A stretch of DNA of 64,000 nucleotides from Acidobacteriota bacterium. GTDB taxonomy: Bacteria; Acidobacteriota; Blastocatellia; Pyrinomonadales; Pyrinomonadaceae. The notes beneath the pieces were generated by a model, which saw only the letters and a list, made by a program, of their open reading frames with translations, made no database searches and was not told the origin of the DNA. The stretch spans positions 124,001 to 188,000 of the forward strand of contig RFGC01000037.1 of NCBI GenBank assembly GCA_003697135.1. The letters are read 5' to 3'. The first letter of the stretch is position 1; each line of letters opens with the position of its first letter. The translations under genes were made by a program, and so were the position numbers. Of the stretch, positions 25,955 through 34,721 are shown piece by piece.

Positions 25955-26926
25955 ATGATACTTGCATTTATCGAGCATAAGAACGGGATTCTGAACAAGA
26001 CTTCTTTAGAAGCCATCACTGCGGCGCAGACACTCGCAAAGGATTTGGGATTGCGGGCTTCTGCCGTAATTCCTTGCGATGAAGACAGAGGATTGGCAAG
26101 GGAAATTGCACAATACGATTTGGAAAAAGTAATAGTTGCGAGGAATCCAAAACTGAATGTTTACACTCCTGATGCTTGGGCAGATGCCTGGACCGAGGTC
26201 ATAAAGAAAGAAAATCCGCAGTATGTTGTGATGGCTCATACCTATCAGGTCAGGGATTTTGCGCCGAAGGTTGCGGCACGTTTTGAAAGAGAAGTTCTAG
26301 CGGACGTCATACGCTACCGCAAAGAGAACGGTCACCTAGTTTTCACGAGAAGAATTTTCTTAGGCAAGCTCGATGCCGATGTTGTGCTTCAAGGTGATGC
26401 TCCGCATTTTGTAACATTTCAATCAGGTGCGTTTCGAGCCGACAAAGCGGAGAAAGGAAATGCTGATGAGGAGATAATTGATGTTGAAGTCGGTGAAGTG
26501 CGTATGACGCCTGAAGAACCATTCCAAGAGGCTAAAGCCTCGGTTGATTTGACGAAGTCGGAGATAATAGTTGCAGTTGGTCGCGGGATAAAATCACAAG
26601 AGAACATAGCTTTGGCGCAACAATTGGCTGATGTTCTAGGTGGAGACCTTGCGGCCTCGCGCCCGATATGCGATGCCGAATGGCTTCCGATTGACCGACA
26701 AATAGGCTCAAGCGGGCAAACAGTGGCACCGAAACTCTACATCGCATTAGGTATAAGCGGCGCCATTCAGCACGTTGTCGGAATGAAAAATTCGCAAACA
26801 ATAGTCGCTATAAACAAAGACCCTGAAGCGCCTATCTTCGACATAGCTGATTACGGCATTGTAGGCGATCTTTTTGAAGCCGTTCCCGTTATGATCGAAG
26901 AAATCAAAAAGGTCAAAGGAAATTAG
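25955..26926 (+). CDS. etfA: Electron transfer flavoprotein, alpha subunit
   Basis: A 323-residue FAD-binding subunit of ETF. The C-terminal domain carries the classical FAD motif: IDRQIGSSGQTVAPKLYIALGISGAIQH, then GMKNSQTIVAINKDPEAPIFDIADYGIVGDLFEAVP. The N-terminal half (ILAFIEHKNGILNKTSLEAI) is normal. AAAAGAGG precedes the ATG. It forms an operon with etfB. Confidence 0.94.
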   Translation: MILAFIEHKNGILNKTSLEAITAAQTLAKDLGLRASAVIPCDEDRGLAREIAQYDLEKVIVARNPKLNVYTPDAWADAWTEVIKKENPQYVVMAHTYQVRDFAPKVAARFEREVLADVIRYRKENGHLVFTRRIFLGKLDADVVLQGDAPHFVTFQSGAFRADKAEKGNADEEIIDVEVGEVRMTPEEPFQEAKASVDLTKSEIIVAVGRGIKSQENIALAQQLADVLGGDLAASRPICDAEWLPIDRQIGSSGQTVAPKLYIALGISGAIQHVVGMKNSQTIVAINKDPEAPIFDIADYGIVGDLFEAVPVMIEEIKKVKGN

Positions 26927-26950
26927 TTTCTGTAAATCTAAGCAACTCCG

Positions 26951-27904
26951 ATGACACTGTTTTCTAACTCACAAACTTTCTTGTCTGCAATCTCTGCTTT
27001 GAGAGCGGCATTTTCATTCATTTTTGCCGTTTCTTTGGTGTTCTTCGTCGGGTGCGATAGAAATAAAAATCTCACTAACACCACTTCAGAAGCAAAGCGC
27101 TATGAACTGCGCGGAAAAGTAATTTCTGTTGACAAAGCGAACAAGAAGGCAGAGATAGAACACGAAGAGATCCCCGGCTTCATGCCCAAAATGACAATGA
27201 CTTTTCCGATTCATGACGATTGGGTTTGGGAGGATTTGGTGCCGGGAGTCGAAATCAAGGCAACTTTGGTGGTTGATGAGAAAGCGAAAGACCCATATTG
27301 GCTGGAAAATTTGGTGATAATAGCCACGAGATTAGGAAACTTGCCACCGCCACCTGTCAATGAAAACTTTGCACAAATCGGGAAAGAAGTTCCCAATTTT
27401 CAACTCACGAATCAGGACGGAAGGAAGATTTCATTCAAAGATTTCAGAGGCAAAGCACTTGCAGTTACGTTTATCTACACACGATGTCCTCTTGCAGATT
27501 ATTGCATTAAGATGTCCACGAATTTCAGCGACCTGAACGCACGGCTTTTGAATTCTGAATATCGAGACAAAATCAGGCTTTTGACTATTTCGTTTGATCC
27601 AGAACATGACACACCTGAAAAGCTTAGACAATACGGGCTTGGCTACATGGGCAAGGATGCAAAGCCCGATTTTACAGTTTGGCAGTTGGCAGTCGGACCT
27701 GATAAACAAATGCGCGAGATAGCAGATTTCTTCGGCCTTAGATATGAAGTTGACCAGCAAGACAAAACCCAGATAAACCACTCTCTTGTTACCGCAGTTA
27801 TTGCACCGGACGGAAGAGTGAGAAAAATCTTCACCGGGAATTCATGGACAGTTAGTCAGCTCGAAAAAGAACTAATCGAGTCCTTAGACCAAGCCCAGAA
27901 TTGA
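26951..27904 (+). CDS. CusF-like copper-binding domain fused to SCO1/SenC domain, lipoprotein
   Basis: A 317-residue exported protein with a signal sequence ending at Cys35 (FFVGC), a slightly atypical lipobox. Residues 50-125 resemble the CusF/PF11604 Cu(I) domain, with His71 and Met78, Met81 and Met83 in EHEEIPGFMPKMTM. Residues 140-315 are an SCO/thioredoxin fold. The metal/redox cysteines are spaced C-x5-C (RCPLADYC, 179 and 185) rather than the usual CxxxC, and the distal His is in INHSLVTAVI. It probably delivers copper to cytochrome c oxidase in the periplasm. It ends before a strong bidirectional terminator shared with the CRISPR array. Confidence 0.85.
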   Translation: MTLFSNSQTFLSAISALRAAFSFIFAVSLVFFVGCDRNKNLTNTTSEAKRYELRGKVISVDKANKKAEIEHEEIPGFMPKMTMTFPIHDDWVWEDLVPGVEIKATLVVDEKAKDPYWLENLVIIATRLGNLPPPPVNENFAQIGKEVPNFQLTNQDGRKISFKDFRGKALAVTFIYTRCPLADYCIKMSTNFSDLNARLLNSEYRDKIRLLTISFDPEHDTPEKLRQYGLGYMGKDAKPDFTVWQLAVGPDKQMREIADFFGLRYEVDQQDKTQINHSLVTAVIAPDGRVRKIFTGNSWTVSQLEKELIESLDQAQN

Positions 27905-27942
27905 CACTTTCAACAATATCCACCAAAAACAAACATCAAGCA

Positions 27943-27973
27943 AAAAGGCTAGGATTGCTAATCCTAGCCTTTT
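27943..27973. terminator. Bidirectional terminator between the SCO gene and the CRISPR array
   Basis: A perfect 14-bp stem, AAAAGGCTAGGATT / AATCCTAGCCTTTT, closes a 3-base loop, with T-runs on both strands. It would stop transcripts from the SCO gene (plus) and the pre-crRNA (minus). Confidence 0.8.
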
Positions 27974-27984
27974 CTATTTTGCCT

Positions 27985-30004
27985 GTTTCAATCCCACGTC
28001 GGTTCAATTAAAACTTGTCTGTTTTACTGCTGTTTCATTACCGAAAAACCACGTTTCAATCCCACGTCGGTTCAATTAAAACGAATCTCTTAATGGCGTC
28101 TGCACAAGTAACACTATCGTTTCAATCCCACGTCGGTTCAATTAAAACTTTCGTTCGCTTTTTGTTCACTAAAGAAAAAGCCCGCGTTTCAATCCCACGT
28201 CGGTTCAATTAAAACCCTGTGGCGGGTCGGGTTTGCTTGTTAGATCGAAGATGTTTCAATCCCACGTCGGTTCAATTAAAACAAAAACAGCTTGGGAGAA
28301 AGCTACACGCCCAGCGGCGTTTCAATCCCACGTCGGTTCAATTAAAACTTGACTTGTGACGCTCAAAAAGTTGACTTATGAGTTCGTTTCAATCCCACGT
28401 CGGTTCAATTAAAACAAGTTTTGTTAAAATCTGTTTAGAGGTAAACTACTAGTTTCAATCCCACGTCGGTTCAATTAAAACCCATGATGATCCCACCAGC
28501 TCCCATGTCCCCGCCAGGTTTCAATCCCACGTCGGTTCAATTAAAACATGAATGCGTGTATGTGTGCAGTGACGAGACGATGATAGTTTCAATCCCACGT
28601 CGGTTCAATTAAAACATATGCTCGCCTACCACTTTATCTAGCCCGATTCTGGTTTCAATCCCACGTCGGTTCAATTAAAACGCTTTCTATCGTGTCTGCT
28701 TGACACTAGTGACATAGGTTTCAATCCCACGTCGGTTCAATTAAAACCGGGTGTACCGTGATGGTAGGTGGAGCTGGCTGTGTTTCAATCCCACGTCGGT
28801 TCAATTAAAACTTTCAACTCAGCAGATCTTCTCTCACGTAAGCGTTCAGTTTCAATCCCACGTCGGTTCAATTAAAACTATTAGCTTCTCTAATTTTGTC
28901 TAACAGTGACAAGTGTTTCAATCCCACGTCGGTTCAATTAAAACTTTTCTTATCGGCTTGCTAGCTCGTGACAGTCAGAAGTTTCAATCCCACGTCGGTT
29001 CAATTAAAACCCGTTTTTCCGGCCACGACCACCCTGCTCTCTTTTTGGTTTCAATCCCACGTCGGTTCAATTAAAACAATGCTCGTAATAAGCTTCGACA
29101 TTCACCGAGTTTAGTTTCAATCCCACGTCGGTTCAATTAAAACACCACATGACGACATGATCTATTGTGCAATTGTCAAGTTTCAATCCCACGTCGGTTC
29201 AATTAAAACTGTTGCGTGTCAAGCGTATTTGAAGTAACGCGTATCGTTTCAATCCCACGTCGGTTCAATTAAAACCATACAACGTCCTCATTATCTCACT
29301 AGCCGCAACCGTGTTTCAATCCCACGTCGGTTCAATTAAAACTATGCTCGCCTACCACTTTATCTAGCCCGATTCTGGTTTCAATCCCACGTCGGTTCAA
29401 TTAAAACCAGGCGAATAGGGACTATCAGGCAGGGCGAATCAGTCGTTTCAATCCCACGTCGGTTCAATTAAAACCCAGAATGCAATAGTCGTGCTAGCGA
29501 TTTTTCTTATGTTTCAATCCCACGTCGGTTCAATTAAAACCAGGAGCAGACGCAGAAAACACCGAAGAGCATGATGGTTTCAATCCCACGTCGGTTCAAT
29601 TAAAACGGTAAACTACTATGGAAAAAACACTTCTACCCTTCAGTTTCAATCCCACGTCGGTTCAATTAAAACGAGGGCGCACAAGTGACGATGAGATTGC
29701 CCAAAGTGTTTCAATCCCACGTCGGTTCAATTAAAACCTATCTGGTACGATTTCATCGACTCTTACGGCTACGTGTTTCAATCCCACGTCGGTTCAATTA
29801 AAACGCGACCCCATCGACGAATCCCAAATCGTCGACCCACGGTTTCAATCCCACGTCGGTTCAATTAAAACCTGAGAATTTTGACAGCATCGATTCAATA
29901 AATACTGAGTTTCAATCCCACGTCGGTTCAATTAAAACGCCGTATGATCGAACGAGATCATACCAGATCACTGAGTTTCAATCCCACGTCGGTTCAATTA
30001 AAAC
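27985..30004 (-). CRISPR. CRISPR array, 31 repeats of 30 bp and 30 spacers, transcribed leftward
   Basis: On the plus strand each repeat runs from GTTTCAATCC to TTCAATTAAAAC. Every copy I compared from first (27985) to last (29975) is identical, with no degenerate terminal repeat. Spacers are 34-38 bp. On the minus strand the repeat ends ATTGAAAC, the usual 8-nt 5' crRNA handle of type I-B systems, and a TTGACA-18-CATAAT promoter lies at the right end. Transcription is therefore leftward, and the newest spacers are near 30000. Spacers 10 (28616-28651) and 21 (29343-29377) are the same sequence apart from one base of length. Spacers 7 (28416-28451) and 25 (29607-29642) overlap by 12 nt. Confidence 0.98.
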
Positions 30005-30046
30005 CCCCCCTTGTTTTGGTAGTAAACATAGGGAACTTTGAGATAT

Positions 30047-30076
30047 ATTATGCAGTCGAACGTCGGTAATTGTCAA
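30047..30076 (-). promoter_or_regulatory. CRISPR leader promoter
   Basis: On the minus strand TTGACA (30076-30071), 18 bases, CATAAT (30052-30047). Transcription would begin near 30040 and enter the first repeat at 30004. The leader spans about 30005-30130. It also contains repeat-like blocks AATTGA and ACCGACGT (minus strand, 30078-30060). Confidence 0.65.
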
Positions 30077-30131
30077 TTCTTAGGGGATCGACGGCAGAAA
30101 AACAAATTCTGACTTGAGGAGCAAAAATTAC

Positions 30132-30160
30132 TTGACAGAATTTTGTCATTTTGTTACTTT
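30132..30160 (+). promoter_or_regulatory. Putative promoter of the cas operon
   Basis: TTGACA (30132-30137), 17 bases, TACTTT (30155-30160). A near-palindrome, GACAGAATTTTGTC, overlaps the -35. It diverges from the array promoter within about 60 bases. Confidence 0.45.
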
Positions 30161-30181
30161 ACAGGTAAATTTTGTGGGTTT

Positions 30182-30940
30182 ATGCGTTTGGTTACTGATT
30201 ACAGGTTAAAAAGTAATACCTTGCCGATTGACTACCGTAGAGGTTTTGCTTCTTTGATTAAGGAAGCGCTTAGGAGAGAGAATAAGCCACTTTACGAGCT
30301 TTACTATTCACGTCCTACACCGAAGCCCTTTACCTTTTCGGTATTCTTTCCTGAACTAAGCGGTTTGATAGAGATAAACGGGAGAAGATATTTCAATGTA
30401 GGCTCGAAAGCAAGGTTAAATTTCTCGACCTGCTCAAAAGACTTTTATGTAAGTGTTTACAATGGGTTTTTGAATATTGAAAAGTATCAACTTTTTGAAA
30501 ACGAATTGGCTTTTGAAAATCTTTTCATAGGTTTTGAAGCTAGAATTGCTGAAGAAAAAGCTGTTTTTAAGACGATGTCGCCAGTTGTTATCAATAAAAA
30601 AGGAGAATCTCATCGTTATCTTTTACCTGAAGATTCAGAATTTGCAGAAAATTTAGGTTTTCATATCAAGGAGATTAGCTCGGCTTTTGGCGGTATCGAG
30701 AATCCCTGTGTTGAGTTCAAAGCAATAGAATGGCGTCGTAGGGCGGTTAAGCATTATGACAGTGATATTTACGGTTTCACAGGCATTTTTGAGCTATATG
30801 GCCAACCGAAAGTTTTGAATTTAATTTACCAAGTTGGCCTTGGAGTGCGCCGTAGCCAAGGATTTGGCATGTTGGAGCTTGCGCACACGAGCGGCCAACA
30901 GAGCCAATCATCATCTCAAGAGGAGACCGCCCATGGGTAG
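30182..30940 (+). CDS. cas6: CRISPR-associated endoribonuclease Cas6
   Basis: The endonuclease that cuts pre-crRNA within each repeat and leaves the AUUGAAAC handle. The protein has about 252 residues in two ferredoxin-like folds, with the C-terminal glycine-rich loop GLGVRRSQGFGMLEL typical of Cas6. The frame is open from a TTG at 30143, but MRLVTDYRLKSNTLPIDYRRGF at 30182 matches the usual Cas6 N-terminus. It is the first gene of the operon, and its stop overlaps the cas8 start by 8 bases. Confidence 0.9.
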   Translation: MRLVTDYRLKSNTLPIDYRRGFASLIKEALRRENKPLYELYYSRPTPKPFTFSVFFPELSGLIEINGRRYFNVGSKARLNFSTCSKDFYVSVYNGFLNIEKYQLFENELAFENLFIGFEARIAEEKAVFKTMSPVVINKKGESHRYLLPEDSEFAENLGFHIKEISSAFGGIENPCVEFKAIEWRRRAVKHYDSDIYGFTGIFELYGQPKVLNLIYQVGLGVRRSQGFGMLELAHTSGQQSQSSSQEETAHG

Positions 30941-32133
30941 CATTACGCTCTATCCATCGAACTGGTTGTATAATGCTGGGGTGATTGGACTCCTCTTAGT
31001 TCAAGATCATGTTGGCGAGCATGCTGAAGAAAACTTAAAAGACGATGGTTCGTATTCGCTTTCTGATAGCTACTTTGCTCCCATAGGAGTAGAATCAAAG
31101 CAAATTCCCAAAGCTATCGTCAACCTCGTAAATGCTGTAGTAGCAGATAACGAACTACGAGAATGGCTCACAGAGCAAAATCGGAAGAAATACGAACAAT
31201 TTGAAAAAGATTTGGGAGAGTTTGGATTTAGGTTTGTTCGAGCCGGCAATAAGCTTTTTGCTTCAAAGACGCCTTATCAAAATCTCGTGCAACTTTCGGA
31301 ATGGCAATCTTACGAATACCCTGATTTGGTTAGGAGGATTCCTGAGCTTTTTAAGCAAAATGAGCAAAGAGACAGTAATCTGTGTCAGCTATGTGGCTAT
31401 AATTCTGTTCTGCTTTTTAATCCAAACAGCAAGTTGCAACAAAGACTGACGAAGCTTCAGGCTACTCACTTGAAGAACCTTGGTCCTTCCCTCGGAGAAT
31501 TTCCTAACGGATTCTGGTGTCTGAATCAAAGCATGGGGATATGTTTCTTATGCTCTTTTCTCATCATCCACCATCACCTTGCTTTCATCCGGCTCTCCGA
31601 TGGCTCTGAAATCTTCATCAATGCGCCTTCATTCAAGGTGATGTATTACCTGAATAGGTTTGCCAGAGAGGTGTTTGGTGCGTCTTCACGGGAAGAAGCG
31701 CTTGAGAAAAGAGAGATTCTGGCGATGTCGGTGATCGAATATGCCACGAAAATCAAAACGACTCTCGGAATATGGACGGGAATGAACATTGAGGTTGTCA
31801 GCCGCTATGGAAGTCAAATCGAATACTTTAGCTTGCCCTACGAGGTCACTGAGCTTATCTCAGATCGGCGGATTGCCGCTCTTTTGAGCCAGATCGGCGA
31901 GTTTGCCATCCTGAATCTTGTGCTCGCTCAGGATTTCTCCCGTCTGATGGAATTGGGCTATCGCCTTCTGCGGGTCGGACTGAAGTCCTATGGCGAGCGT
32001 GGTAAGTCTGAAAAAGATTTCATCAGACAAACTCTTCGGTCAGATAAAAACCGACAGAATCCTACTCGTGTGGCTGAGCGGATTTTTCAGCTTTGTGCTT
32101 TTGTTGAAGAAAAACGTAAAAGGAGGTTGTATT

Positions 32134-32156
<23 letters not shown>
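30933..32156 (+). CDS. cas8b1: Type I-B Cascade large subunit Cas8b1/Cst1 (CXXC-CXXC family)
   Basis: The large subunit of the crRNA-guided Cascade complex, responsible for PAM recognition. It opens MGSITLYPSNWLYNAGVIGLLLV, the Cst1 N-terminal signature, and has paired zinc-type motifs CQLC (151-154) and CFLC (204-207), which define the CXXC-CXXC family. The ATG at 30933 has AGGAGA six bases upstream. The frame extends further back to 30834 but within cas6. It has 407 residues and ends just after the start of a separate helical gene, which seems to provide the C-terminal small-subunit part. Confidence 0.88.
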
Positions 32157-33689
<1,533 letters not shown>

Positions 33690-33890
33690 CAATGAAGGAG
33701 GGCGGCAGACTGACATAGACCGACAGCAGGAGCAGGTAGAAGAAAGTGCCAGTGAGCAAGTTGATGATGGCGAAAAGTCTTAGTATCGACAGTAAGCCTG
33801 TGCTTCCTGGCGCAGAAGCCGTGTGTGAGAATCTCAAGAGCGAGGATATAAAGCTTCGCAATGAGTGAACTGACTGCTATGAGGAGTGCA

Positions 33891-34712
33891 ATGCACATCT
33901 TGCGAATCCGAATCTACCAACCACAGGCGCACTACCGTGTCCCGTTTACTTACCGGAGACGCCACACTTACCCGATTTCTCCGTATTCGACCGTGATCGG
34001 TTTTTTGTGCAATGTCTTGGGCATTGATGACCAGTCGAAGCCTGAGTATCAGCAGCTCAAAAAAATCAAAATCTCGATCGCCGGGCGATTCGGAAGCAAA
34101 ACAACAGAATACATTTGGTTTCGCAATCTATCGGAATCCGCGCATGTCGGGCGTTTCGGTTCTGTGGAGAATCGTAGCGTGGGTGGGCACATCGAGCACA
34201 TTGGAGGACAATCACCGACTCGAATTGATATTCTTGATGATGTTCATCTGGTGATTCATTTAGCTCACGAGTCGGAAGATTTTTTAGGGTTGATAAAAAA
34301 TTCCCTTGAAAATCCCGATAAGCGGCTGGAAATCTTGCATCTGGGGCGTGCCGAAGATTGGATCGTGCTTGAAGAAGTGTCTGAGGTGATGAAGGTCTCG
34401 AAGTTTTGCGTGAAAATAATGGATAAAAACTTTAGGTACTTTTTCTGGATTCCTGAAAAAATCTGGGTGCCCGATGGTGCAAGCGATAATTACGGCGCGT
34501 TTGAGGGGCTTCTCTATCGTTTGCCTTCCTTTTGGACGGTCGCTGACTACGAGCAGACCCGCAACCGTCATGGACAAAGGATTTTCGAGTATGTGTCGGC
34601 AAAACTCAATGATGGCCTCTTTGGTGGGATGCTTTTTCTTTGCGACGAGGTCAAACGATCTTTTCTTTACGACGAGGATGTAAAACTCCCTGTCTTCTTG
34701 GCTAATTTTTGA
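33891..34712 (+). CDS. cas5: Type I-B Cascade protein Cas5b
   Basis: It binds the 5' handle of the crRNA and caps the Cas7 filament. The chosen start at 33891 (MHILRIRIYQPQAHYRVPFTY) gives the normal Cas5 N-terminal beta strand and has GAGGAG upstream at short spacing. An ATG at 33861 would add ten residues. YPISPYSTVIGFLCNVLGI is the typical Cas5 second segment. It has about 273 residues. cas3 starts nine bases after its stop. Confidence 0.87.
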   Translation: MHILRIRIYQPQAHYRVPFTYRRRHTYPISPYSTVIGFLCNVLGIDDQSKPEYQQLKKIKISIAGRFGSKTTEYIWFRNLSESAHVGRFGSVENRSVGGHIEHIGGQSPTRIDILDDVHLVIHLAHESEDFLGLIKNSLENPDKRLEILHLGRAEDWIVLEEVSEVMKVSKFCVKIMDKNFRYFFWIPEKIWVPDGASDNYGAFEGLLYRLPSFWTVADYEQTRNRHGQRIFEYVSAKLNDGLFGGMLFLCDEVKRSFLYDEDVKLPVFLANF

Positions 34713-34721
34713 GGTGAGTCT

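Noticed and set aside
28015-28212. A 65-codon reading frame inside the CRISPR array
   Set aside because: It reads through repeats and spacers (FQSHVGSIKT repeated), so it is a by-product of the repeat.
29738-29841. All spacers derive from coding strands, so the system targets mRNA
   Set aside because: Some spacers (27, 28) read as plausible peptides on the plus strand, but others such as spacer 17 read better on the minus strand. The pattern is not consistent.
27985-30004. Array belonging to a type III system because the ATTGAAAC handle is also seen there
   Set aside because: No cas10 or csm/cmr genes are present, and the adjacent operon is type I-B with cas3.
27985-30004. Self-targeting spacers against genes in the window
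   Set aside because: By eye no spacer matched other parts of the window. A full search was not possible.
33690-33860. CreTA-like toxin-antitoxin RNA in the cas7-cas5 gap
   Set aside because: No repeat-like sequence is found there; the only repeat-like blocks are in the leader.
33763-33865. Small gene (about 34 codons) between cas7 and cas5
   Set aside because: No ribosome-binding site and no recognisable protein. Kept only as an observation about the gap.
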